DNA of 64,000 nt from Chimonanthus salicifolius (Eukaryota; Streptophyta; Magnoliopsida; Laurales; Calycanthaceae): positions 34,588,739 to 34,652,738 of the forward strand of contig CM023541.1 of NCBI GenBank assembly GCA_013350335.1. Direction: 5' to 3'. Within the stretch, counting starts at the first letter, position 1; each line of letters begins with the position of its first letter. The notes beneath the pieces are model-generated. The model was not told the DNA's origin. It searched no databases and was given only the letters and a program-made list of their open reading frames with translations. A program made the position numbers and the translations under genes. This document shows, piece after piece, positions 1 through 11,782 of the stretch.

Positions 1-946
1 CCAAACCTGTTTATTTCCCATAAATTCTTTCTGAATTTTTAAACTTTTGAATATCTATATACATCCCTACCACTAATGTATAGAGCATGGGTACAAATAT
101 TGGCATATTGGCTGATATATAGCACTCGATACAGGGTACTAGCTAGTATCGATTGATAGCATAGTATGCTTATTTTTAAAATTTTTAAATTGTTTTCAAT
201 ATTTTCAAGTTGAATCTTGCATTTGAATTTAAAAAAGGTTTAGAAGCAAGTTATTCAAATTTTAATGATATTTGTCAATTCCAAACATTTTTCTCCTAAA
301 ATGTACCATTTTGAGTTATTTTCATCAATTTATTTGAATTTCGGCTCTAAGATAATCTCAAGTGGGTATCATCCGTGGGGGTTTTCCGCTGGGTTCTCCA
401 CAGTTTCCCACACGTAAATTAAAAAAAAATCAGGGTTTGTTTCTGAAAATAATTTAATAAAATAATATTCATTGCTTATGTTATTTAATGAAGATGTGTT
501 AATGTGATTCACATAATTTATAGGGTATCCGTGTGATTTTTCAAGATTTTTTTGAAAAATTAATAAAAATCCAGTTGTCTATGATGAATATCTCATTTTC
601 GAGTTTCTTGTGGAAAAGATAAATGAAATGATATACAAATGCTTCTATGAGTCCAAATGATTGATATAGTTTTTAGGGTGTTTATCTAATTTTCTTATAT
701 TCCGACATTTTTTTTTTGAGGTTTAGAAATTTTTACAATTTTTTTTTTTGATACATGCCAGTAGGGGATACTTGATAACATGAATTTCATTTTCGGTGTT
801 TCCCGTATTGGTTTTCTATTTGATAAATTTTTTAGACATTTTTCAAAATTTTAAGACATGCCTTATTCGAATTGAAACTTCGACTTTCAATGTTCTAATG
901 CTCTATAAAAATGTCTATTATTTTAAAAAATAATTTAGTTACTATA
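1..946. other. AT-rich intergenic DNA, no gene seen
   Basis: No open frame with a recognisable product on either strand. The stretch holds poly-T/poly-A runs, a short SINE 3' fragment (listed separately), and near 110-165 a few GATA/CGATA words of the kind scattered elsewhere in the window. The last five bases are the left target-site copy of the solo LTR that follows. Confidence 0.6.
362..430 (+). repeat. SINE 3'-end fragment
   Basis: This stretch ends in a 'ctccacagtttcccac' segment followed by 'gtaaatt' and an A run. The same ending closes the fuller tRNA-derived SINE at 63361-63551. The A and B boxes are absent, so this is a 5'-truncated or decayed copy. Confidence 0.6.
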
Positions 947-2426
947 TGTTGGCTTAAAAATTAAATCTGTCTCTCTTGAGTCAGACTGAGTTCTCAATTC
1001 CGTGACTGTGTCCGACTGAGTCCTGAGTTGTTAATTTCTTTGATTGAGCCGTGACCATCCACGTGTCCAAGACCTCATCTTTGGAAGACATGCACAGTCC
1101 AACCAAGTTTGAAGCTCTAGAAGACATATTGTTTGGAAAACATCACACCAAAACCGGAAGAACTCCTGGAATGTCAACCATCACAGGTATATGGACCCTA
1201 GGAAGGACCTAGAAGCCTTAGAATCCCTCGATTAAGAACTATTTTAATTAAAATGAGAATTTTAAGTACCTTTTCCCTACGGAGAGTTCTAGATATCTAT
1301 CAAATATTGCTATATATTCTTGTTTATTTGCAATCTAACAAGTGTTAATTATAGTTAAATCTAATAATTGCAAATGAACACATAAAGGCCTCTCCATCTC
1401 CAAACTCTAAATTTATCAATACTTAGTGAAATCTGTGGTTTATCAGGCTCCTCAGAACCTACCTCGGAACTAGCCTTAGAAGTTCCGAGGGATGCATACT
1501 GCAGGTTCTTAGACCTCCAATTTACATATTTGCTTCTGTCCTTTGGAACTTGATTTCAAAAGTTCCGAACCTAACTTGGCTAGTTCCGAAGGTGGTCCAA
1601 CTAGCCGTTGTAAGGTCAAACTATCCTTTGAAATATGACCGTTGACTTCGGAAGTTCCGAGGCTAGTCAACCAGGTTCCGAAGCAGAGATTCGTTGGGAG
1701 CTTCTTGGCTATATAAACCAAAGCCATTTGAGAGGCTAAGGTTGATCCTTTTGAGCTAAATTTTCTCCTACTCTTTCCTAAGCATCCCAACTACTCTTAG
1801 AGCACCAAATCTCCATAGTTAGACCCTCATTGCTCTAAACCATATCTCAAACATATTCAAAGCACTTATAGGCAAATCATTGAGTATTTAAGGCTCAACA
1901 TTGAATGTGTTCTTGAGGAAACAATTTGGGATTGATTGTTTACATAGGCAAACCTTTAATCATCTCTAGATCATCTCCCATCTTTGGTGTGACATTCATT
2001 GGAGCATTCTCTCATCACCAAGGAGCTAAGTGGAGAAAGACATCCAAGGACAAATGAAGGTTACTTCAAGTAACTAGAGGCTAGTGTTCTTGGTAAAACT
2101 TTCAAGTTCTAGAGCTTTCATTAATGATTGAGATATTTGTAAGGGTTGGTGTAACCCTAGTAAAGTCTAAGAAAGGTGTTTTCTTGATGATTGTAAGTTA
2201 TCGGTTCAATCTCTACCCTTGAAAGAGATTAAGGTTGTAATAGGTTTATTCTCCACCCGTGAAGGAGAAGTTTAGTGAAATCCTCAAATGGTGTACTTCA
2301 GGCGTGGATATAGGCAAGGCTGTCGAACCACGTAAAAATACTGGTGTCGCACTCATCCATTTCTTCTCACCTCCTTCACATTATTTTGTGCATTTGTGAT
2401 TAATCTCTCATTATTGTGTTTGTGTT

Positions 2427-2574
2427 CATTTTCTATCTTTATTACACTAACTTGAGATTTAATTGGATTAATCTATTAAGATTAATTAATTAATTGACTC
2501 ACATTCTATCTTTATTACACAAATTTGAGATTTAATTGGATTAATCTATTAAGATTAATTAATTAATTGACTCA
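2427..2574. repeat. Tandem duplication of about 74 bp inside the solo LTR
   Basis: Two adjacent copies (2427-2501 and 2502-2574) differ by a few bases. Each begins with a 'cat..tctatctttatta' phrase and ends with 'attaattaattgactca'. It is a local duplication in the LTR 3' third. Confidence 0.9.
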
Positions 2575-2614
2575 CATTTTAAAGATTGTTAAAATTCTGC
2601 AAAAGTCCTATTCA

Positions 2615-2643
<29 letters not shown>
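2615..2643. repeat. Poly-C run, 29 C
   Basis: An uninterrupted run of 29 cytosines followed by CCT triplets, at the place where plant copia LTRs normally carry a short C stretch after 'tattca'. It is an expanded homopolymer and may also be a sequencing-length ambiguity. Confidence 0.9.
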
Positions 2644-2646
<3 letters not shown>

Positions 2647-2680
2647 TCCTCCTGGACTATCTAGCTTGACCAACACTATA

Positions 2681-3289
2681 GATTTTTCATTTTTTTTTAT
2701 TTTTCTTATATTTTTTTTTTCAGAAAAATTTAGAGGAGAGATAATTATATCAGTGATAGATTACTGACACGTTATATATTGCCAATACACCGATGATACA
2801 TAGCAGAAAACTACCTTTTTAACCCCTGGTATAGAGCTTCAACAACTTCTAATGATTATCTCCCTAATATCTCAAATCTCTCCCTAATTTCTCTTTGAGA
2901 TTGAGATGTTATTTTATCGTATTTGCCTGTGGCAAGCATATTTTGTGCAAGGTGTGTGTAAAAGGCCATCGTTGTCGCTATCGACGGTAGAATTCAGATA
3001 TAGTTCTGCACCATTCCTGTTTTGCTGTTTCTTCTTGCCACAATATGCGAGATCTGTGCCAAGAAGAAAGGGAGAGAGCTGAAGAAAGGGACGCAACTTA
3101 CCTTTCTCCTCCTACTTTCATCGACGCTCTAAAGAAAGGTATGCAAATTGCCCTTCTCCTCTTAATTGGCTGCCGTTTGAGCATATCTACTTCGCCGCCA
3201 TTTGAGCATGTCTACTTCGCCGTTTCTTAAATATGAGACGGTTTGTTTTTGGATACCTGTGGAATTCATCCATATTATTTGGAGGACTC
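2681..3289. other. Intergenic, no gene recognised
   Basis: T-rich sequence after the solo LTR, then mixed-composition DNA with two overlapping short open frames on opposite strands (about 2914-3230). Neither shows a recognisable motif. Part may belong to the internal region of the LTR element whose 3' end lies at 3777. Confidence 0.4.
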
Positions 3290-3985
3290 TGATTCGCCCT
3301 CTCTCTTTGTTGGTCTTTATGGCTTCAACCTTTTTTGTATGCTAGCCTTTCTGATCTGATTGATTGATGTGATGGCTTCAACCTTTCTGTCTTTGCTGGC
3401 CTTTCCGATCATGGCTTGATCGATGTGATGTCTTCAGCCTTTTTTTTTTTGGCATTTATTATGCCCTTGGTTTTTCAGGCCATTCATCGCCTGTGTTTAT
3501 CATATATTGCGATCATTATTTTTGCCGGACCACTGTTCATGCCATTCCCTTTTACAGGCCGCTATCTGTATTTGCCGGCTGTCATTTTACAGTCAGTCAG
3601 CGCTGCCTCTTCAATAAGTTTTGCAGTCACTCAGTGTGTTGCCAGTTAGCAGTCAACCAGTGTGCTGCATCTTCAACAAATCTTCGTGGCCAGTTGGTGT
3701 GCCACTTTTGTAGTTCACCTGCCGTTTCTTCATGTTCCAAACTTCGCGTTCATTCACGCTTCAGCTTGCGGGGGCGTGTTGGAATATATTTAAGATACTA
3801 AAATTATTAGAATTATAATGTAATTAGGATTCTATGTTTGAGTTTATCTCTAATAAGAGATGTATTTGATTTATAATTAATTTAGAGTTTGAGTTTGATT
3901 GTGATATGATTAGGGTCAGCTAGAGGCTATAAATACATATAATAGCTTAGGTATTTAACACAACGCACATTTAATCTTTTCTACA
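3290..3985 (+). mobile_element. 3' part and 3' LTR of a copia-like element
   Basis: A purine-rich tract 'gcttgcgggggcg' lies directly before TGTTGGAATAT at 3777, the classic polypurine-tract/3' LTR junction. The LTR (3777 to about 3985) contains a TATA-like 'ctataaataca' and ends near 'tctaca'. A related copy with the same order sits at about 59245-59993. Upstream are repeats of 'ggcttcaacctt'. No 5' LTR or pol domains are visible, so the element is truncated or non-autonomous. Confidence 0.65.
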
Positions 3986-4022
3986 ATCTTATCTACATGT
4001 GAATGAAATTTCAACTGTTCAT

Positions 4023-4205
4023 GAGATCTTATCGAGAGAACCTACTTGAGATGCGGGAGGGTCTTGGACTCAAGTCACTTGCAACACAAAAGGGTGACTG
4101 TCAATAGTGTTACCAGATGCGTAGATAGGGAGGTTTGCACATGCCTTAAAGATTAGTCAAATGCTTTAAGAGGCCCAGAAACCTTGGTCTTAAAAAAAAA
4201 AGAGA
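4023..4205 (+). mobile_element. tRNA-derived SINE (family B)
   Basis: It contains a B-box-like 'gactcaagtcac' and the phrase 'gaggtttgcacatgc', then 'accttggtctt' and an A run. The same modules occur in reverse orientation at 22842-23030, 38580-38769 and 49237-49422, and as 3' pieces near 9100, 11310, 28027, 40370 and 50815. The 5' end is approximate. Confidence 0.65.
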
Positions 4206-4249
4206 AAGAAAAAAAAATTACAACATTTAGATTTTCGTGAGTCTAAGTT

Positions 4250-7200
4250 TCAATCGAAGGTTGAAGCTTCCATCTGAAAAAAGAAAAGGCCAGATGGGCC
4301 ACCATCAGGCGACAATGCCAGCCTCACAGGACTTGCAGCACCTTCTTCAACACGCAATACCCCAGTACTGCAGTTCATGTCTGTTTTCACAAAGCCAGGG
4401 CAGACACAATTTATCAAAGAAGTTGGAAATCTCTTGGCCAAAATCCTTGAGTAGGCATTGAGAGCTGCTTTGGATACTGTATATGCAGATAACATGGTAG
4501 GCCAGCCATTGCGTTCCAAGAGACCCTCCTTAAAATCTTTCAGAAACCATTGCAACACTTCATCCAACTTCTCTTCTGTCAGCTCATCAATTGCACCCAG
4601 TACTTCTCTAGCCCTTTCATTGGTCATGAACTGAAAAACAAGGGCGATATCGAAATCAAATATCAAAATATATAGCAAACAACTACCTAAAAAATGACAC
4701 TGAACCCGAGTTTCAAATATTGGCCAAAATCCAAAATTTCGGCCGATATTTATTACATTTCTAGGAGGGTGATAGGCAAATATCCTCAAAATATAGAAAG
4801 AGTTTGACATAGGTGTCCATGCTGGCATGGGGTGCATTATCTATTTTGAAGAGTCCGTGCACAACTGACGCAGGCATCACACGTAGTAATGGAGTGAATT
4901 ATGGTTTGTGTTTGTGGCAATTACGAGGCAAATCCGCTGGTTCTGGAATAGTGCAGGCATCAACAACATAGACAGCCTTGTTACCTGTAGCTTCCCTATA
5001 TATGATGATACATTCACTATCCTCCCAGAATTAGATAATAGAAGCATTGGAAGAAGTGCTTCGGTTACTGCTTTGCATCCATAGTAATTTGTATTTAGAC
5101 ATTCTTCTGCCTTCTCATGAGTCTGCTGCATTGCTCTGTTCATTAAGCTGGCTTTCTCTGCATTCAGCTGCATGGAGGAAAAAAGTCCCTTCCTCAGCTA
5201 AAAATCTTATACAAGCATTAACAAGTGATTACATTAGCATTAGAAATACAGAATCTTATTCCAACTTAAATATATCTTGATAAAATTCTTTTCTAGCCTG
5301 TTTTTTAGGAGAAACCGTATCATGACATCATCAAATCCATGGCTTGTCTCTGATGTGTAAGCTTTCACTTGTAGAATTTAATTATAGACAAGTGACTTAC
5401 CACTCCATCGCTGAGATTTACAGCCCTATAAGCATCTGCATCTAATATTGCTCCATCAACACCTGCATTGTTCACCTGCATACCAATTTCTTATTTAATT
5501 TTTGTTTCACTAGCAGCCTTGCTTAGCCTTTCTTTAGTTAATTAAAAAAGAAATAAAATCAATGTATTATGAATGCAACTTTGTAGGACTTTGTTTTCCT
5601 TCTTTTTCAAAAATGGGTTATAGTCATTTTCTCATTTATGTGAATGAAATTCATATTAAGAGAGTTTAAACATAAGTTTAATATATGATAAAATGAGTGA
5701 ATGGTGCCAAAGATAGTTTGAACTTGTCCATAAGCGATTGGAAAGAGCCATGGTAAAGAATCTGTAGCAGCCTTCAGATCAAAAGAGAATCATTCTCTCT
5801 TTCCTGTCAAGTACTCCAATAGATGGATCTGGTCATAGGGACCTTCAATTCAACACCTTTCCAAAACCATCATGTCCCTTTCATGTATAGGCCGTACTAA
5901 GGTCTGATACAAATAAGGGTGAGCCAATAGCGAATAACCTTATCTTCCTTGCTCGCTCAACCATAAATTCCATCTAGCCATGCTGAGGCTGCCAACTTAT
6001 TATCTCTCAATCCTTGCGGCATGTATAAACCTCTCAATCTGCATACGTTGAATACAGAGCATTGGTAATTGGTCCTTTTTATGCTGAGGGCGACTTGATC
6101 TCAAGACAGAAACTCAGGCCCGGCCCTGCCTATAGGCGAACTAGGCGGTCGCCTAGGGTCCCCAAATAGGCAGGGCCCCCAATCCATTAAACTCGTCTAA
6201 GGCCCATGTCCAAAAAGGGCCCAAATCCACCTCTTTCCGCCCGCACGCGCGCACCGCACGCGCACGCGCACGCGCGAACGCGGTAGGAGTCCCGCGTAGG
6301 CGTCACGCCGCTGCCGCCCGCGTCCTGCGCTGCGGCCCGCGTCCTGCGCTCGCCCGCGTACGCCTTTCCTCCCAGCGTCCTGCGCTGCCGCCTCGCGTCC
6401 TGCGCTCGCCCGCGTACCGTCCCGCCAGCGTCCTGCGCCCGCTGTAGCGTCCTGCGCCAGCGCTCGAGCACGGTTCCCGTGCCCGCGCCCGAGCAAGGAG
6501 CACGAGTCCCGCGCCCGCGTACGCTCGCGCCCGAGTACGCGTTCCATTCCGCGTCGCGTCATGCTCCCGCGTTTCCATTCCGCGTCGCGTCCTGCGTCCC
6601 GCACCGTCTTTCCGTACGCGTGACCGAATTCGAAAATATCTCTGCTGCAGCGGTCATTTCGGCGTTTCCCCTCAGACGAAATCCCTAATTTCTTCCCCAA
6701 TTCTTACCGTTGCCTCTTCAAACGGCAAAACCCTATGGAAATAAAATCTCAAAATTACCGTTTCCTCTTCCTCTTCTTACTGCTCTATGATTCTCTCTCA
6801 CTGCTCTCTCTTTGATTGCTCTCTCTCTCTGTCTCTCACTGACTTGCTCTCGCACTGCTCTCCTTATCTCGTCGGCCGTCGCACTGCTCACCCTCTCTCG
6901 CTCTCGTCTAAAGCTCTGAGTCTCTGACCTGCTCTCTTTCACCGCCGATCTACTCTTAATCATGTAAGTTTTTTTTGAAATAATCATTTACTGTAAACCA
7001 ACCTTCTTGTTTTCAGTCATGTCTGATTTAGTCATTTAGACATTATTATTTATTTTTATTTTTTAATTTAATGGAGGTCATCCCTAATCCCTTCCACCAA
7101 CTATTGGGTTATAAATTTTGAGCATTTTTTTATTTCTTTAAATTTTTTTCCCAATCCCTATCTTTGAATTTATCAAAGAAAAGCTTCTAGTTTTGATCAC

Positions 7201-8890
7201 TCTAAAAATAACTAAAATTTTGATTTTCATTGGCCAGTGGCCAAAATTATTATTTATTTAATCACTGCTTCTTAGTTCATTTAAAAATATTAATGTATTT
7301 TTGACCTAATTCTATAATTTAAACATAAATGAAAATTTTATTACTTTTTTCCATTTCTAATTACTGTATTTCTATTTTAATTATATTTCATGATTTTAAT
7401 TTAATTCATTATTTCTATTAATTTTCCATTTCTAATCAATATTTCAGTTTTCTTTTTTTAATTCTTATATATAATTTAATTTTTTTTTTTTTGTTATAGT
7501 AGCTTTTCTAAAATGGAACACTAAGGAACCAAAACACCGATTGAATACTATGGATTCAACTGTTTTTTTTTTTCTATAGTTCAGTCTAAATGTATGATTT
7601 TTTTTTTTTTTAAGTGTAAAGGGCCCCATCTTGAAAGTTCGCCTAGGGCCCCTCAAATCTCAGAGCTGGCCCTGCAGAAACTTATTATATCTAACCACAC
7701 AATGGAAAATTGATACAAGAAGTAGCTATACAGAGAGCATATGGCATCTCTGGCTGAACAGTTAGGCAACACTAGGACAACTGGATAGATATCCTACAAA
7801 GAACCTATAAATTGCAAAGTGACAGGGGCTATGAGTAGTAGTAGACCTTTAAAGATTTGAAATGTGTGGGATAAACAAATATATGATTGAATGAAGATGA
7901 CAAAGAACATGTAAGAAAAATTGAAACAGGCCTAGACTAAGACTGTATGCTGCACTGAAATTTGCAGCACCGAAATCCAGTCCCGAATGCCTCTGATGAT
8001 CACCCTGAAAATTACATAAAAAATAGAGACGAAAATGGAAAGAAATTGCTTTGGAAACTCAAAATCCATTCCCAAAATCCACACAAAGTCACCTGCTTAC
8101 GGGTGCCTTGGGCATTCCTTCATGCCACCATTTCATGGAATTTTAGTGTCACACCAAAGGTTCATATAATCCTTAAAACAAAGGGACCCTCTAATGAAGA
8201 GACACATTTCAAATGACATCTTCTAAATAATGAATTTTATTTTTGAAATGAAACTTAATTTTGAAAATTCTCCAACAGAACATTGGCTAATGTAATTCGA
8301 GATTTTAGTAGATTTATGTATTTTTGAGATGGGAAAACAGGCCAATAGAACTAAGCAGAGCTTACTCAAAAGGATGACCTCTTACAAGTAGCAATCCCTC
8401 TCCAAAATTTCTTAGAAGAAATTTATGCAAGTGTGGACATCAAAAGATAGGATAAATGGCTATGATAACAACAAAAATAAAAAAAAGATCAATTCTCTTA
8501 CCAAGATATCAAGCTTTCCAAATTGGGTTTTGATGAAATTTGCCAAAGAAGCAATGCTGACTGAGTCCATGACATCCAACTGATGAAAGATCAAATCAGA
8601 AAGACCAGAGTCCTTGAGCTTTCCAACAGCTTCTAGGCCTCTCTTCTCATCTCTAGCACTTAGTATCACAGTAACTCCATTTGAAGCCAATTGTCTGCAG
8701 ATTTCAAATCCAATTCCTCTGTTGGCCCCTGTAACAACTGCACACCTGAAATATGGAGGAGCAGTTGGAAAATTATGGAGTTTGAAGTAATTAATTACTA
8801 ATCAGTGATGGTTTAATGAGATTAGAGTGGGAGACAAAGCAAGTACCTCTTTGCAATTGGGTTGGGATGTGACATGGTCTGTCCTTCCAT
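4250..8890 (-). CDS. Short-chain dehydrogenase/reductase, salutaridine/neomenthol reductase-like
   Basis: Five coding exons on the minus strand: 8890-8847, 8745-8502, 5475-5401, 5167-4985, 4630-4250 (stop 4252-4250), giving 308 aa, a full-length classical plant SDR. All introns are GT-AG and phases match. Visible motifs are the Rossmann TGANRGIG (20-27), NNAG (98-101), NTNYYG (146-151), VNVSS (172-176), the catalytic pair YTVSK (Tyr232, Lys236) and CPGFVKTDM (259-267). The family uses NADPH to reduce carbonyls of terpenoids, alkaloids or aldehydes; the substrate cannot be read from sequence. The start is the first in-frame ATG; Met6 is an alternative. There is no signal or transit peptide, so it is probably cytosolic. 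Exon 4 could begin 30 bases earlier in frame, but the polypyrimidine tract and family length favour 5167. Intron 2 (about 3 kb) hosts a hAT element. The open frame and intact motifs indicate a functional gene. Confidence 0.9.
6115..7674. mobile_element. Non-autonomous hAT element in SDR intron 2, 1560 bp
   Basis: An exact 8-bp target-site duplication CAGAAACT flanks it (6107-6114 and 7675-7682). The ends are inverted: the left end reads CAGGCCCGGCCCTG and the right end, on the other strand, CAGGGCCAGCTCTG. Both sides also carry an inner GGCGAAC..CTAGG-like block. Eight-bp duplications and CAGGG-type ends are typical of hAT. The inside is a CpG-rich block (about 6230-6620), a CT-rich block (about 6760-6930) and an AT-rich tail. 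There is no transposase motif, so it needs a helper. Its open frames of up to 167 codons overlap in several frames and look like by-products of high GC. Confidence 0.88.
6320..6457. repeat. GC-rich minisatellite, GCGTCCTGCGC units
   Basis: The exact 11-mer GCGTCCTGCGC occurs six times in this span, separated by short CG-rich spacers, and decayed relatives continue to about 6600. It lies inside the hAT element and is strikingly GC-rich against the AT-rich surroundings. Confidence 0.85.
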
Positions 8891-8972
8891 TTGTGAAGAC
8901 CAACAATGGGTGTTTGAGAGTTTGGAACGAAATGGATTTCATTTGAAGCACAAAGAAGCTTGATTTTGCAGT

Positions 8973-8979
8973 CTTTATA
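8973..8979 (-). promoter_or_regulatory. TATA box of the SDR gene
   Basis: On the minus strand this reads TATAAAG, about 83 bases before the start ATG at 8890, a normal plant spacing. An out-of-frame ATG lies between it and the main ATG (near 8941) and could act as an upstream ORF. Confidence 0.55.
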
Positions 8980-8990
8980 GCTTTTAGACA

Positions 8991-9360
8991 TTCATATTAA
9001 AAGCTCGACTTTCATTCAAGTCTCATACATGGAATAACTCGTGGAATCAGATCATGTCATTTGATACTTCTATACTTTAAAATTATATACTTATTTTTTT
9101 ACTAAAGTGTTCAGACCTATTAGAGCATCCGACTAATTATCGGAGTATGAAAGCAAGTCTCTCGATCTAGACACACTGGATAACTTTAAATACAGTATTC
9201 CTGATTCAGATTCCTACTATTACTCCAACTCCTTTGAAATCTTTAAAATTATATACTTGTTAAATGCTGCTGGCTGCAACATAAAGACTGAAATTTAAAT
9301 CATATAAAAAACTTGTGAAACCGGTTGCATAATTCCTTGCCAAAGAGAGTTTTTCTTTTT
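8991..9360. other. SDR upstream region with an old SINE-B remnant
   Basis: It is AT-rich. From about 9105 to 9240 it carries a decayed reverse-strand SINE-B copy ('aaagtgttcagacctattagag' type, then 'gactaattatcggag' and 'cacactggataac'), aligning by eye with the better copies at 22842 and 11310. The region otherwise serves as the upstream flank of the minus-strand SDR gene. Confidence 0.45.
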
Positions 9361-9790
9361 AGAGTTTTGATGCAGGCATTGCACCCGATAAATCCAATTT
9401 GAACCCGAGCAAAGATGGGCCAGCTCAGTTGGACCCGATTGACGAAATGGGTCTTCAAATGTATTGTCGAACCGATGGCAGGAAGAGAGGGCCCACTTTG
9501 AACTTAATGTCATCACAGTTGTGTGGGCCGTTTGAATTGACTTCCACTCCCACATCTCATCCGTGTGGACCCCAAAAAGGTGCAAGCCTCGACGTCTGCA
9601 CAGAGGAAGCCCAAATGGAAAGGTGATGTAAAATCCAAGCAAATAAAGAAAAAGAAAACACAGAAAGAAGCCAACGTTGCAACAGGGAAGAGAGGATTGA
9701 GTGATAGCTGATGGAGGATTCTTGCAATTTTCACACCCGAGAAACCCGGGTTGCTGAGTAGGACAAATTCAGTTAGTGGGTTATCATGTT
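9361..9790. repeat. Duplicated segment of mixed composition (start of unit A)
   Basis: The part from about 9488 recurs almost base for base at 25600-25905. Open frames on both strands exist (up to 115 codons) but they differ between the copies by frameshifts (for example an extra base at the 'catctcatcc' stretch). I therefore do not call a gene. It marks the left end of the tandem-unit homology. Confidence 0.55.
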
Positions 9791-11417
9791 AACATTTTTT
9801 AATTGTGGAAAGAAGTCTAAAATGACACTCTGGCATTTCGACCAAGAATGGGCATGTGAGCTTGTTTTCTTTTATTTTGGTATTTGGTATTTTTATTTTA
9901 TTTGAAAATAAGGCTTATGAGTTGATGCTTTTGATATTAATTTGTGTTATTTGTGTTGAGTTGATCTTAATTAAATTATTTAACATTATGCTTTCAATTA
10001 TTACATTTTTAAATGTTTAATTAAAATTAGATTTCACAATCTAAATTAAATCTTGGGAAGGTTCTTGAGTTCAGGCCGTACTTAAACTGAGGACGTCGGG
10101 TTTTTTCATTGAAATCCGTGATTCGATTCAACGTAAAACTCAAGGTTTAAAACATTATATGCAGTTTGGCCTGCATAAGCTCATGCATGTTTTAGCCTTT
10201 AGTTTTTAAATTTTTTTTTTTTCAAAACTCTTCGTTTTGTCTTTTTGTGAAGGGTATTAAATTGAGTGGCTATGTAATCAATTAAGCATAAATTTTTTTG
10301 GTCATGTATTATGCAACTTCCAAATCAGGGTGGAAATCTCGTTATCGGCCGATAACTTTCTCTCTCCTATTTTTTTTTATTTTTCTTTTTTTGAAAATCA
10401 CCTTTATCAGCTGGTATCGGTGATAAATATCACCGATATATTTCGGATATCGGCCGATACAATACATATCGACTCAGATTATTACCCTTGCTCCAGATCA
10501 AAATGCCTAACAAAATGGGGAAGAACTTTTTTTAATCTAATGCCTAACAAAGTAGAAAAAGATATTTTCTTTCTTTCAATGCAAGTTCAAGTATTTCTTT
10601 TTGACAAAGCAATTTACAAGCATGTGAACATGCCACATATTTAGAAAATGCCATGTGTAATACATCTAATTGCATGTGTGAAGAGTTTTAAAAGCAATGG
10701 AATTGGGTAAGCATTTATTATGCCAGGTGTATCATGAATGATTCAATGCAAAGTTTTGGTCAGCAAATGTAGTGCATATCTTTTTAAAAAACTTTGTAAA
10801 AATAGAATTTTTTTATTTTAAAAATAATAATTTAATCTTACCTTTTGAAGTGGATCTCAAACCACTGCAAGCCTATTTCTGTATTCCTTCAACTACGGTT
10901 TTCCATCCTCTTGGATTAGATTTAATTACTATGTTTAATGCACGTTTTCCTAGTTTCTTTAATGTTTATTTAATCATATTTTCCTAATTGCAACTTGATT
11001 ATACTTTTAATTGCATTTTTATTATGTAAACCACAAAGTGGGATTGTGATATCCTGCTGGATAGTGCTGGACTTGATCAGTCACGCAATGTACATCACAT
11101 CAATAGAATCTTTTTAGATAAATAGAATCACTATTTATATTTATTTATATAAATGAAAGTCATGTATCAGGTCAGACGCAATCCAATGGTGGAGCTACCA
11201 CATTGTGTCTGCACTTCTCTTTGATCTTGTTTTTTTAATTTTTAATTTATTTTTTGATATTAGTGAAATGTCTCTCTTACCCTCTTCTCTTCATTCTCTC
11301 TTTTTTTATGACCGAAGTGTCCAGGTCTCTTAGAACACTTGATTAATCTTTCGGGCATGTACAAGTCTCTTTACCCACACACATTGGGTAACTCTATAGC
11401 AAAAGTATAAATATCGG

Positions 11418-11462
<45 letters not shown>

Positions 11463-11782
11463 ATTTTTTCAGGGCCTACAAATATCGGTCATATCGACTG
11501 ATATTTGTATTTTTTATTTTCTTCCATTCTAAACAAAATAAAAGTTGATATTTTAAAAAATTAAACTAATATTTCTTAACATGTTGATTACTTGCTGTTG
11601 TAATTCCCCAATATGCTGTCAGATAATCCTTCCATCTTAGCCTTGAAGATCTTGCTAAAATCGTCCCAAAAAATCAGGTGAACAATAGGCACTTAATCTG
11701 TCTATATGTTTTGATCCCTGCCATTTTCACGGTCCAAATTTATCCTTTTAATCTCGTTTCTTGGTGAATATATGGTAAGCTC
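9791..11782. repeat. Block R3 of unit A, AT-rich, function unknown
   Basis: Homologous stretches occur at about 26120-28140, 39050-40852 and 49700-51274, with an older partial copy at 24075-24430. It contains palindromic TATCGGCCGATA words near 10345 and 10450, an (AT)n run, and a reverse SINE-B 3' piece at about 11308-11406. A conserved stretch around 10855-11100 ('gtggatctcaaaccactg', 'cagtcacgcaatgtacatc') has no coding potential that I can defend. Confidence 0.6.
11420..11460. repeat. (AT)n microsatellite, copy 1
   Basis: About 20 AT repeats following 'aaatatcggcc'. The orthologous position in the other units holds runs of different length (28142-28193, 40482-40525, 50922-50947). Confidence 0.95.

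Larger units (their letters stand above)
947..2675 (+). mobile_element. Solo LTR, Ty1-copia type, 1729 bp
   Basis: The segment starts TGTTGG and ends CCAACA, a 6-bp inverted terminus, and is flanked by the direct repeat CTATA (942-946 and 2676-2680). This is the expected 5-bp target-site duplication. There is no internal region, so it is a solo LTR left by LTR-LTR recombination. Inside are several TTCCGA/TCGGAA words (1440-1690), a TATA-like 'ctatataaa' near 1709, and near the 3' end a 'ggcgtggatataggcaag' stretch and a 'tattcac' plus C-run. These are familiar from plant copia LTR 3' ends. Superfamily assignment is inference; the boundaries are seen directly. Confidence 0.85.

Noticed and set aside
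6197..6700. Arg/Ala-rich 167-codon frame and overlapping frames
   Set aside because: It lies in the CpG-rich minisatellite of the hAT element; several frames are open at once because stop codons are rare in such DNA.
9295..9734. Frames of 75-115 codons on both strands in the 9.5 kb segment
   Set aside because: The second copy (25571-25852) shifts frame by single-base differences, and no family motif is visible.
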